The notes under the pieces: generated by a model
The model's input: the letters and a program-made list of their open reading frames with translations, nothing else
Databases searched by the model: none
Told to the model about the DNA's origin: nothing
Assembly: GCA_964583605.1 (NCBI GenBank)
Contig: CAZOWL010000007.1
Location: forward strand, 1-64,000
Length of the DNA: 64,000 nt
Source of the DNA: CAZOWL01 sp964583605
Lineage (GTDB): Bacteria > Pseudomonadota > Gammaproteobacteria > Chromatiales > Chromatiaceae
Direction of reading: 5' to 3'
Position numbers and translations under genes: made by a program
In this document: positions 25,577 to 33,956 of the stretch, in pieces
Numbering within the stretch: position 1 is the first letter of the stretch
Layout: each line of letters opens with the position of its first letter

Positions 25577-26071
25577 ATGACGATTGCTGCGCGTATCGAG
25601 GCCTACCTGAAGGATCACGGCACAAGCTATGAGCTTGTGCCACACAAGACGACCGGCTCTACACACGAATCGGCCGTCGCCGCCCATGTCCCCGAAGACC
25701 ACATCGCCAAAGGCGTTATGGTGCGCGACGCGCAGGGAGGTGCCATGGCCGTGATCCCGGGCAACACCTGGTTGCGACTGGATCGGCTGAACGCAGAGAC
25801 GGGACGCAGCTTCGAGCTCGAGGAGGAATCTACACTACGCCCCCTGTTCCCCGACTGCGCGGCCGGGGCGGTACCACCCCTCGGACCGGCCTATGGCATT
25901 GAGACCTTGCTGGACGAAGCCCTGGTGAGCCTCGGTGCCGTCTACTTCGAGGCCGGCGATCATGAGCACTTGTTACGGGTCAGCGGCGAGGCCTTCCGCA
26001 TGCTCCTAAAGGGAGCACACCGCGGACGGTTCAGCGGAGAGCACGAAGGCGACGGCTTATGGTCTGCCTAG
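25577..26071 (+). CDS. YbaK/EbsC-family aminoacyl-tRNA deacylase-like protein
   Basis: A 164-residue single-domain protein of the YbaK/ProX/EbsC superfamily, which hydrolyses mischarged aminoacyl-tRNAs. It starts MTIAARIEAYLKDHGTSYEL, followed by HKTTGSTHESAVAAHVPEDH, and the core IAKGVMVRDAQGGAMAVIPG carries the conserved Lys. The frame opens at 25448, but GAGAGGAGAAGCG precedes the ATG at 25577, where homology begins. It stands alone. The tRNA substrate cannot be deduced, and the protein could be an INS-editing paralogue rather than Cys-tRNA(Pro) deacylase. Confidence 0.82.
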   Translation: MTIAARIEAYLKDHGTSYELVPHKTTGSTHESAVAAHVPEDHIAKGVMVRDAQGGAMAVIPGNTWLRLDRLNAETGRSFELEEESTLRPLFPDCAAGAVPPLGPAYGIETLLDEALVSLGAVYFEAGDHEHLLRVSGEAFRMLLKGAHRGRFSGEHEGDGLWSA

Positions 26072-26221
26072 CAGGGTCCTCGGCACCAATTGGAGGAGAC
26101 CGGCAATAGATCCCTGCGGTCGCCGAGCCTCGTCAGACGACCGCTCGGCGATGCACTGCCGAGGGTCATCAGCGGCTGCCGTATCGAAGCCGCCATCCCA
26201 AGGACCGCTCAGTAGGCCTGA

Positions 26222-27679
26222 TCAGGGTTCTGCGGGCACGGGCGCGGGCGGCGTGGCGAAGAGGCCGTCGAAGTCCGGGCTATCGAGCAAGCTCGAGCCC
26301 TCCTGCTCGGGCAGGACGACCTCGCCAGGCGTCAACTCGACCAGCGAGTCATCGAGACCCCAGCTCACGAGCTCCGGAAATACGATGATGAGAGTGACCA
26401 TCAACAGCTGGATTCCCAGGAAGGGCACGGCGCCCCAATAGAGCTCTGCGGTGCGGATCTGGGCTGGCGCGACCGAGCGGAGGTAGAAGAGGGCAAAGCC
26501 GAACGGTGGGTGCATGAAGCTGGTCTGCATGTTGACCCCAAGCAGCACGCCGAACCAGACCAGATCGATGCCAAGCTTCTCCGCAACCGGTGCCAGCAAC
26601 GGCAGGATGATGAAGGAAATTTCGAAGAAGTCTAGGAAGAAGGCCAGCAGGAAGACCATCAGGTTTACGAATATCAGGAAGCCGATGACCCCCCCCGGCA
26701 GGCTCGTCAGGAGTTGCTCCACCCACAAATCGCCATCCACCCCGCGAAATATGAGGCTGAAGATGCTCGAGCCGATCAGGATGAAGATCACGAAGCTCGT
26801 GATGCGGGCCGTCGAGGTCATCGCCTGCTGCAACACGTTATGTGTCAGCCGTTTCTTCGCCGCGGCCAGCAAGATGGCCCCAACGGCCCCCATCGCGCCG
26901 GCCTCGGTTGGCGTGGCCCAGCCGATGAAGATGGTGCCCAGCACGAGGAAGATGAGCGCCAGCGGCGGGATCAAGGCAATCACGACCCTAACTGCCAGCG
27001 CGCGGCCGCGCAGCGTGCGAGCCTCGGGCGGCAGCGCTGGGGCCCAGTCAGGCCGCATCATGCTACTGCCGAAGACATATAGGGCATAGAGCCCGGTGAG
27101 CAGCAGGCCCGGTAGCAGGGCGCCTTTATACATGTCGCCCACGGAGCGACCGAGCACATCGGCCATGACGATCAAGACCAACGACGGCGGGATGATCTGC
27201 GCCAGCGTCCCGCTGGCGGCGATCACGCCGGTGGCGAGCGGCGGATGGTAGCCATAACGAAGCATGATCGGCAGTGAGATCAGCCCCATCGCGATCACGG
27301 ACGCAGCAACGACCCCGGTCGTCGCCGCGAGCAGGGCACCGACGAAGACCACGGCATAGGCCAGACCGCCGCGCACCCCTCCAAAGATCTGCCCAACGGT
27401 GTCGAGCAGCTCCTCCGCCATCCCGCTCCGCTCTAACACCAGCCCCATGAAGGTGAAAAAAGGGACCGCCAGCAGGATCTCATTGCGCATGATGCCGAAC
27501 ACGCGATCCGGCAGGGCCTGCAAGAGGGCCGGCGTAAGGAGCCCGAGCTCGATGCCGATCCAGCCAAAAAGCATGCCGACAGCGGCTAGCGAGAAGGCGA
27601 CCGGATAGCCGATCAGCAGGAAGAGGACCAGCGCCGAGAACATCACCGGCGCCATGTTGGCGGCAAGCCAGGCATCCAA
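26222..27679 (-). CDS. TRAP transporter large permease (DctM-type)
   Basis: Large membrane subunit of a tripartite ATP-independent periplasmic transporter, which uses ion gradients to import organic acids or similar solutes. It has about twelve hydrophobic segments over 485 residues. DctM signatures include FMGLVLERSGMAEELLDTVG, GGLAYAVVFVGALLAATTGV, ATGVIAASGTLAQIIPPSL, ATPTEAGAMGAVGA and FFEISFIILPLLAPVAEKLG. The frame is open to 27814, but a TTG at 27679 has GGAGG nine bases upstream and lies just after the dctQ stop, so I use it. A 40-residue acidic C-terminal tail is unusual for DctM. No periplasmic binding protein gene is nearby. Confidence 0.9.
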   Translation of the reverse strand: MDAWLAANMAPVMFSALVLFLLIGYPVAFSLAAVGMLFGWIGIELGLLTPALLQALPDRVFGIMRNEILLAVPFFTFMGLVLERSGMAEELLDTVGQIFGGVRGGLAYAVVFVGALLAATTGVVAASVIAMGLISLPIMLRYGYHPPLATGVIAASGTLAQIIPPSLVLIVMADVLGRSVGDMYKGALLPGLLLTGLYALYVFGSSMMRPDWAPALPPEARTLRGRALAVRVVIALIPPLALIFLVLGTIFIGWATPTEAGAMGAVGAILLAAAKKRLTHNVLQQAMTSTARITSFVIFILIGSSIFSLIFRGVDGDLWVEQLLTSLPGGVIGFLIFVNLMVFLLAFFLDFFEISFIILPLLAPVAEKLGIDLVWFGVLLGVNMQTSFMHPPFGFALFYLRSVAPAQIRTAELYWGAVPFLGIQLLMVTLIIVFPELVSWGLDDSLVELTPGEVVLPEQEGSSLLDSPDFDGLFATPPAPVPAEP

Positions 27680-27681
27680 CG

Positions 27682-28215
27682 TCAGTGTCCTCCGCTCCGC
27701 GCCGGCAGAGGTCGACGCCCGATGAGCGCTGCGAAGCTCTTGATAATCTCCGACACGCCTTGCGCCGCGAGAAGCGCAAAAGCCACTGGAATCGCGAGCT
27801 TCATCGGCCACCACCAGAGCCCGCCTGGGTTATAGGAGGACTCATTCTGGCGGAACGAGATCAGAAAATAGGCCCAGCCATCCCAGATGATCAGCAGGCA
27901 GACCGGCAATAGGAACAATAGTCCGCCGAGCAAGTCGATGGCTACACGCCAGCGCGGCGGCAGCCGGCCATACAGGATGTCGACCCGCACATGGCCGTTC
28001 TCTTGTAACGTCCAAGGGGCACAGAGGAGAAAGACGAGCCCGAACAGGAACCACTGTGCCTCGATCAGCGCGTTCGAGCCCCAATCCAGCGCATACCGCA
28101 GGGTCGCCGTCAGCGCACTCAGCAGGACACAGATCAAGACCAGCCAGATCGCGCCCCGGGCGATGGCGCGATTCACGGTGTCGATGAGCGCTGACAAGCG
28201 CAGGAGGGGATCCAT
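27682..28215 (-). CDS. TRAP transporter small permease (DctQ-type)
   Basis: Small four-helix membrane subunit of the TRAP transporter. It is 177 residues from the ATG at 28215. The family signature W/E-rich turn is present: LDWGSNALIEAQWFLFGLVF, followed by LLCAPWTLQENGHVRVDILY and LPVCLLIIWDGWAYFLISF. The large permease gene follows on the same strand, and its likely start lies about 3 bases after this stop, so the two are co-translated. The binding protein DctP is absent from both flanks. Confidence 0.9.
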   Translation of the reverse strand: MDPLLRLSALIDTVNRAIARGAIWLVLICVLLSALTATLRYALDWGSNALIEAQWFLFGLVFLLCAPWTLQENGHVRVDILYGRLPPRWRVAIDLLGGLLFLLPVCLLIIWDGWAYFLISFRQNESSYNPGGLWWWPMKLAIPVAFALLAAQGVSEIIKSFAALIGRRPLPARSGGH

Positions 28216-28366
28216 CGTCAGGCGACTCCGAGGCAATCGTGGGCGGAGCGCCACACTACCAAAGGCGGACGTCCCGGACCAAACGCGACGCGTTCGCCAG
28301 ATTACAGACCCCGGACAACCCTAGCCTGCCCTCTAGTCACGACGGCGATCGATGCGTCAGTCCTTT

Positions 28367-28491
28367 ACGATGAAATTCGCGTAGTACGCTAGCTCCCTCG
28401 CCCTCTGGGAGAGGGTTGGGGTGAGGGAACGATCCGGGACAAGGCGACCTTTCATCATCTGGGGTGGCTCGCCTCGTTCCATGATCGTTAG
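28367..28491 (+). repeat. 125-bp intergenic element, copy F
   Basis: Full copy from ACGATGAAATTCGCGTAGTA to CATGATCGTTAG, with small changes (GATCCGGGACAAGGCG; CTCGTTCC). It lies between the dctQ upstream region and the 3' end of a CWC-type gene. Confidence 0.88.
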
Positions 28492-28554
28492 CACCTCATC
28501 CGCTCCTAATAACTCCAGCTCGGGCGCTAGGGCTTCGATGTCGCGGCCGACGAT

Positions 28555-28788
28555 CTAAGTCAGAGCCACATCGCCGACCCGCTCCTTCCCCGCGAGATCC
28601 TTAAGGCAGCGTGAGCAGAGACAGTCGCTGTAAGAGTCTGCGAGCTTATCGAGGAGCTCGTGCGAGAGGTGGACCCCCACGCATTGGCAATGCGGCAGGT
28701 CATCGACCTTACAGATGAAGGTGGTGCCGCAGCGCGCACAGCGCTTCGGGCCGGGGGTGATCTCAGAGGTCGAGACATGATCGCTCAT
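28555..28788 (-). CDS. Cysteine-rich CWC family protein
   Basis: A 77-residue cytoplasmic protein with the Cys-rich CWC pattern: KRCARCGTTFICKVDD, then LPHCQCVGVHLSHELLD and SDCLCSRCLKDL. Eight cysteines suggest zinc binding. Family members are small, occur singly in Proteobacteria, and have no assigned function. It starts with ATG at 28788 with weak ribosome-site similarity and is not in an obvious operon. Confidence 0.78.
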   Translation of the reverse strand: MSDHVSTSEITPGPKRCARCGTTFICKVDDLPHCQCVGVHLSHELLDKLADSYSDCLCSRCLKDLAGKERVGDVALT

Positions 28789-29022
28789 GAGGATACCTGG
28801 TCAGCGAAGGTAGCGTGTGTAGGCGACGTCCATGCAAACACTGTAGGCCGCGCAGGGTCTTTTTCAAGCCCGGCCCGCGCTCCGCATGATGCGCCGGATC
28901 GCGCGTATCGAAAGCACTGCGCCGAAGCGGCTGTTGCCGACTGACCCAGGGCGCTCGGTTGCAACCTTCGCCGTGGCCGCTATGATGCGGAACCTGGTTG
29001 CCATAGCGATCGTTAGAGGCTT

Positions 29023-29877
29023 ATGACGGCACAGATACTCGACGGCAAGGCCATCGCCGCGCAGATCCGCAGCGCGATCAAGCAGCGGGTCGATGGCATG
29101 CTCACTGCCGGTAGGCGCCTGCCGGGGCTTGCCGTCGTACTCGTCGGTGAGAATGCCGCTTCACAAGTCTATGTGCGCAACAAGGGCAAGGCCTGCGCCG
29201 AGGTCGGCTTCCATTCGGAAATCCACGAGCTACCGGCCGCGACAAGCCAGGCCGCCTTGCTCGCGCTCGTGGACCGGCTGAACGCCGATCCTCGGATCGA
29301 CGGCATGCTGGTCCAGCTACCCCTGCCCGAGCACATCGATGCCGAGGCCGTGATTGAGCGGATAGCCCCGAGCAAGGATGTCGACGGGTTCCATCCATAC
29401 AACATCGGCCGACTCGTGCTGCGGATGCCGCGAATGCGACCCTGCACACCCAAGGGTGTGATGACGCTGCTGCAGCACACCGGCCGGCCGCTTGAAGGGC
29501 TTGATGCCGTGGTCATCGGCCAATCCAATATCGTCGGCCGGCCGATGGCCCTGGAGCTGCTGGCGGCGCGCTGCACGATCACGGTTTGTCACAGCCGGAC
29601 GAAAGACCTGGCTGAGAAGGTGCGTGCCGCGGACGTGCTGGTCGCCGCGCTCGGCAGGCCCGGTTTCGTACCCGGGTCCTGGATCAAGCCGGGCGCGATC
29701 CTTATCGACGTCGGGATCAACCGCACCCGGGACGGTCACCTCGTCGGGGATCTGGATTTCCCGTCTTGTTCCGAAAGGGCTGCATGGATCACCCCGGTAC
29801 CCGGGGGCGTCGGACCCATGACGATCGCGAGTCTCTTGGACAACACGCTCGAGGCAAGAGAGCGGGCTTCGAGCTAG
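29023..29877 (+). CDS. folD: Bifunctional methylenetetrahydrofolate dehydrogenase/cyclohydrolase
   Basis: Cytosolic one-carbon enzyme that interconverts 5,10-methylene-THF, 5,10-methenyl-THF and 10-formyl-THF, using NADP. It is 284 residues, the standard length. Visible family motifs are LAVVLVGENAASQVYVRNKG with the catalytic Tyr-x3-Lys, DGMLVQLPLPEHID, PSKDVDGFHPYNIGRL, the nucleotide-binding VVIGQSNIVGRPMALELL and PVPGGVGPMTIASLL. It starts at the first ATG before the conserved ILDGKAIAAQ. It is a single gene, convergent with the peroxidase gene. Confidence 0.97.
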   Translation: MTAQILDGKAIAAQIRSAIKQRVDGMLTAGRRLPGLAVVLVGENAASQVYVRNKGKACAEVGFHSEIHELPAATSQAALLALVDRLNADPRIDGMLVQLPLPEHIDAEAVIERIAPSKDVDGFHPYNIGRLVLRMPRMRPCTPKGVMTLLQHTGRPLEGLDAVVIGQSNIVGRPMALELLAARCTITVCHSRTKDLAEKVRAADVLVAALGRPGFVPGSWIKPGAILIDVGINRTRDGHLVGDLDFPSCSERAAWITPVPGGVGPMTIASLLDNTLEARERASS

Positions 29878-29988
29878 AGACGGCAGTCGCGAGAGTCGGT
29901 ACCGCTTCGACCGATGCCGGTGCAACCGTTCCGTTCCCGGACCGTCGTGACGGCGGCGCGGCTCGGGAAATCGTTTGAGCAGCGGCTG

Positions 29989-30990
29989 TCAGGGCAGCGA
30001 CGGCGCCTCCCATGGCTCCTCGCTGGTCAGCGAGCGGAGAAAGGCCACGAGCTTGGCGATCTCGTCATCTGCCAACCCTCGATCGATGAGGAGTGGCGAC
30101 TTGTCCGGATCGGCGCCCCCACCGGAGGCCATGTAGCGTACGGCATCTTCGAGCGTGGCGGCGCTCGCGTCGTGAAAGTATGGGGCCGTGCGTGCGACCG
30201 AGCGTAGCGACGGCGTCTTGAAGGCGCTGCGGTCAGACTCCTGCTGCGTCACCTTGTAGCGGCCGAGGTCTGGCTCGTCCTTGCCATACTCCAGCCCGAC
30301 ATTGTAGAAGGTGCTATTTCCGTAATACGGAGGGGTGTGACAGGTTACACAGCCGGCATCGCCGGTAAACAATCGATGGCCCTCGATCGCGTCGGCACTC
30401 ACCGCCGCAGTATCGCCCATCTCGTAGCGGTCCCAAGGCGAGTTGTCGCTCACGACGGTCCGCAGGTACGCGGCCAGGGCCTTCACGATCGTGTCCGGTG
30501 TCGCCGGTCCACCGAAGATCCCCTCGAACTGCGCAGCGTATCCCGGCGCCGCATTGATCTTGGCCGTCGCCTGCTCTGGATCGGCGCCGATCTGCGAGCG
30601 CCACGCCGCGAGCACCTGCCCCTCCAGCGTCGTGGCGCGGCCATCCCAATACCAGGCGCTCTGGTGGCCGACGTTATAGAGGCTTGGAGTATTACGGGTG
30701 TTCATTCCTCCGTCGTCCTTCTGTGAGAACGGCTTACCATCGGTCCAGCCGAGGTGATGATAGTGACAGCCTTGGCAAGACATCTCGCCGCTACCGGAAA
30801 GACGCGGATCGAGGAAGAGCTGGTGCCCCAATGCCGCCTTTTCGGGGCTCGTCGGATTGTCGGCCGGCTCGACCGTTGGCGGGAGCGCCGATGGGCGATC
30901 CACAGGCTGGGTCGCTTCGACTGCCGTCCCCTGCCCTACCCAGAGCGCTGCCACAAGCAGTCCCGCGGTCACGTATCCTTCACGCGTCAT
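29989..30990 (-). CDS. Di-haem cytochrome c peroxidase family protein
   Basis: Periplasmic c-type cytochrome of the CcpA/MauG family that reduces hydrogen peroxide or carries out related oxidations. After a signal peptide (cleavage about residue 25), two haem c sites are present: CQGCH at 72-76 and CVTCH at 214-218. Other family features are LGHQLFLDPRLSGSGEMSC, NTPSLYNVGHQSAWYWDGRA, FKTPSLRSVARTAPYFHDAS and LVAFLRSLT. The frame is open from 31131, but the ATG at 30990 has GAGGAGGTGCGAG directly upstream and begins the signal peptide. It is 333 residues. No cytochrome maturation or partner genes are nearby. Confidence 0.92.
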   Translation of the reverse strand: MTREGYVTAGLLVAALWVGQGTAVEATQPVDRPSALPPTVEPADNPTSPEKAALGHQLFLDPRLSGSGEMSCQGCHYHHLGWTDGKPFSQKDDGGMNTRNTPSLYNVGHQSAWYWDGRATTLEGQVLAAWRSQIGADPEQATAKINAAPGYAAQFEGIFGGPATPDTIVKALAAYLRTVVSDNSPWDRYEMGDTAAVSADAIEGHRLFTGDAGCVTCHTPPYYGNSTFYNVGLEYGKDEPDLGRYKVTQQESDRSAFKTPSLRSVARTAPYFHDASAATLEDAVRYMASGGGADPDKSPLLIDRGLADDEIAKLVAFLRSLTSEEPWEAPSLP

Positions 30991-31349
30991 CTCGCACCTC
31001 CTCTCGAAGATCAATGGTTGCGTATCCGACTCTCCCACGAGCGGTTGGTGGTGCCTAGAGGCACAGCACCCGCTCTGGGTGGCAGGCAGCCAACGGGCCA
31101 ACGTCTTGGACGGCCGGTACCGCCTGCGCAAGGATGTGTGGTCGCCTCACCCGGCAAAGCAAGGGCAGATGGCCCTCGGCGCGGGATTGGATAGGCCGGT
31201 TGGCTCGCCGCTTCGCGGACGCCAGCGCTCGCCTCGCACGCGGCCCGGTCTTCCCCTTGGTCGTCTGGTAAGCTGATCAGCGCAGACCTCCTCGGCGTCG
31301 GAAGAGGAGATGGCCTCAGCGTTTCGTTAGCAGGGAGCTGGCTTACGCC
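30991..31349. other. Divergent promoter region, no gene seen
   Basis: These 359 bases separate the leftward peroxidase gene from the rightward DUF4407-type gene. They are GC-rich, with no clear -35/-10 pair, no large hairpin and no small conserved ORF. Confidence 0.4.
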
Positions 31350-33794
31350 ATGTCACAGTCCCAACTCGATCTGCCGGCAACGACGGCGGGCTCGCCTGCG
31401 CTCGGCGAGCTTACGGCCGACGCACGAGCGGCCGATCGGCCCCCCGCTCCAACCAAGTCATCGGAGCCTGGCGACCATCGCCTGCGCCTGCGCGACTACT
31501 TCAGTTTGCGGCCTTACGGGCGAAGCTTGGTCACGCCAGCGGTCGCCGTCTGGCTCCTATCCGCGTGGATCGTCATCTTGCTGATGGCGAGCATCGAGGG
31601 GCTCGTCTGGGGCGCCGTTGGCTTCTCGCTGGTCCCAGCCGCAAGTCCTTGGCTGGCCCCTCCGGTGGCCGCCTTCCTCTTCGCATTGATGTTCTCGATC
31701 ATCTGGATCGTCGACTCATCGCTGATCATGTCCGAGCGGCCGCCGCTGCGTCGGCGCGCTCAGGACGGCGCGCGAGCCGAGCGGCTTGGAGCCCTGACAC
31801 GTTGGGTCCTTGGGATCCTGGTCCGCGTCGGCATCGTTGCGATCTCGCTCTACGTGACCGCGCCCTTTATCGAGAAGCTGATCCGCGCCGATGACATCGA
31901 GGCCTATCACCAGGCCCAGGTCGAGCGCTACTTCAGGGAGCGCGATGAAACCATCCAGGCCCAGGTCAGGACACGCGCGGAGCGAGTCGATGCCGGCCTC
32001 GCTGCCCGCATCGGGTCGCTCGAGCAGGAGATCGCGCGGCTCGCCGACTCGCTTGCGGACGAGCAGGAGCGCCGCGACCGGATCGAGACCGAGCACGCCC
32101 CACAGATCGAAGTGCTCACCCGGGATCTCGCCGCCGCCCGCGCGCGTGTCGGGGACGAGGTGCTGGGCCGCGATGGTCGTCCGGAAGGCTATGGCCCCGA
32201 GGCCCGAAAATGGGATGAGCGAGCCAAGCTATTGGCCGACAAGCTGGCCGCCGTCCAGGCCGAGCGCGATGCCCGGCTTGGCGAGATCCTGCCGCTGATC
32301 ACCGAGCAGCAGCAGCGCCTCGCGGCGCGCTCCGATGCGCTACAACAAGTCCGCTCCGAGCAACAAGAGATCTTCGAGCGCCTTACGGCCGAGGTCGTCG
32401 CCCAGCAGCCGCCCGCAGCGCCGCCGCGGCTGACCTTTGCCGCCCGCTCCAAGGCCCTCGCTGCCCTCCGCGAGAGTCCCGAGGAGGCCGGCGTGCCACA
32501 CTTTGAGACGGTCTCCGGCTTCGCGCAGGCATCGTTGGGCATCCTGTTCTTCGCGTTGATCGCCTTGAAGCTGTTTGAGCCACCGGCCGTGCAGGCCTAC
32601 TTCAGCGAGGCGGTTCAGCATGCCTATCGGCGATACCTCGCCGGTGGGCTGGTCGATGTCCCGGGCTTCGGTCATCGGGAAGACCCGTCGCGGCGTCTGT
32701 CGCCCGGCCAGTTTGCCGACCAATGGCGACGCTATCAGGACGATCCCCACGGCTACTTCGAGATGGTGAAGAGTCTTGCCGTGGCCGAGGCCCGACTGCA
32801 ACACCTGCTTGCCGACCAGGCCTACGAGCTCGAGCTCTTGGAGCGGCAACGCCGCGATATCGACCAGCGTCTGCTGTTGGAGCGGCATCGCCGTGAGGTC
32901 GAGCTTCGGTTGCATGAGCGCGAGCTTGACCTGAAGCTCGAGGAGGCCCGTCGGCGCCTCGACCGCGAGACCCAGGCCGAGATCGAGGCTCAGGAGCACC
33001 TGCGCCAAGAGGCCCGTCGCGCCCATGAGCTGGCGCTCGAGCGCATCGAGTACGAGCTCTCCGTTGAGCGGGCCAAGCTTGACGCGGAGCTACAACGCCG
33101 GCGCGAGGAATGGGCGCAGCAGCGCGCGGTTGAAGAGGAAGAGCTTCAGCGCCGCCGTGAGACCTTCGAGGAGGCTCAGCGTTCGGCCGCGCAAGAGCTT
33201 CGGCTACGACAGATGGCCCAGGAGGACGAGCACCGCCTGCGTGAGCTCGAGCTGCAGCAGTCGGCGGACGAGCGCCGACAGAGACAGGAGCAGGCATCTC
33301 GGGAATACCTGATTGACAAGACCCGCGGCCTGCTCACCGATGAACGAGACGGGCAAGCCAAGCGGCAAGCCGAGCTTGCTGAGAGGCGCATTGAGGTCGC
33401 CAAGCAGCGGGCGGCCATCACGCAGTCCGACGCGAAGCTCGCGCGGCTCACCGAGCAGCTGGCTGCACTGCAGGAGCGGGTCGAGACCGAGCGTCGGGTC
33501 ATCGAAGAGGGCCGCGGCGAGACGTCGCGCTCCTCGCGCTCGCTGTGGGCCTCGGATCCGGCACGGGCGGCGCGCCGTGAGGCTGAGCGCCGCCTAAAGC
33601 GCTTGGAGCGGGAGGGCCAAGCGCTGGAAAGGGAGCGAGATTCGCTCAGCGCCGCACTCGCCGCCCAGCACGCCGACCTCGATGTCCAGCAAAGGTCACT
33701 CGTCGAGCTCGAAGCGGAGGCTGAGGCCGGAGGTCAGCGCATCGATCAGTACCGCGAACGCCTCGATGCGTTACTGCTCGAACGCGGGGGCTAA
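31350..33794 (+). CDS. DUF4407-like membrane protein with long coiled coils
   Basis: An 814-residue protein of unknown function. Three hydrophobic segments near the N-terminus (about 64-94, 101-128 and 150-172) precede a long heptad-rich stretch (about 180-385: EQEIARLADSLADEQERRDR and similar). A fourth membrane segment lies around 395-415 (ASLGILFFALIALKLFEPP). Beyond it, from about residue 480 to 810, is one of the longest charged coiled coils in the window (QRRDIDQRLLLERHRREVEL; AELAERRIEVAKQRAAITQS). This architecture matches DUF4407 membrane proteins. The coiled coil must extend into the cytoplasm or periplasm and could tether other complexes. It is a single gene, GC-rich, with strong Glu/Arg/Gln codon bias that produces long shadow frames. 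Confidence 0.75.
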   Translation: MSQSQLDLPATTAGSPALGELTADARAADRPPAPTKSSEPGDHRLRLRDYFSLRPYGRSLVTPAVAVWLLSAWIVILLMASIEGLVWGAVGFSLVPAASPWLAPPVAAFLFALMFSIIWIVDSSLIMSERPPLRRRAQDGARAERLGALTRWVLGILVRVGIVAISLYVTAPFIEKLIRADDIEAYHQAQVERYFRERDETIQAQVRTRAERVDAGLAARIGSLEQEIARLADSLADEQERRDRIETEHAPQIEVLTRDLAAARARVGDEVLGRDGRPEGYGPEARKWDERAKLLADKLAAVQAERDARLGEILPLITEQQQRLAARSDALQQVRSEQQEIFERLTAEVVAQQPPAAPPRLTFAARSKALAALRESPEEAGVPHFETVSGFAQASLGILFFALIALKLFEPPAVQAYFSEAVQHAYRRYLAGGLVDVPGFGHREDPSRRLSPGQFADQWRRYQDDPHGYFEMVKSLAVAEARLQHLLADQAYELELLERQRRDIDQRLLLERHRREVELRLHERELDLKLEEARRRLDRETQAEIEAQEHLRQEARRAHELALERIEYELSVERAKLDAELQRRREEWAQQRAVEEEELQRRRETFEEAQRSAAQELRLRQMAQEDEHRLRELELQQSADERRQRQEQASREYLIDKTRGLLTDERDGQAKRQAELAERRIEVAKQRAAITQSDAKLARLTEQLAALQERVETERRVIEEGRGETSRSSRSLWASDPARAARREAERRLKRLEREGQALERERDSLSAALAAQHADLDVQQRSLVELEAEAEAGGQRIDQYRERLDALLLERGG

Positions 33795-33956
33795 GGATAT
33801 TCCGGACCGCGCTGACGGTGGGCGATCAGCGCATCACCCCTGCGGGCGAATGCCGGCTAAGATCCACGACGGGCGGCTATCCCATCGCGCGTCGATGGTC
33901 AACGGGTTCGTCTGCGCGCGCAGCGGTACCCGCTCGACGGACTCTTCCGCCGATGG

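Noticed and set aside
29006..29018. GATCGTTAG before folD as a further copy of the element
   Set aside because: Only the last nine bases match; no hairpin or left end is present, so chance is as likely.
32602..33297. Long minus-strand ORFs inside the DUF4407-like gene
   Set aside because: The heavy Glu/Arg/Ala codon use of the coiled coil opens the other frames; the products are repetitive Arg/Ala/Pro strings.
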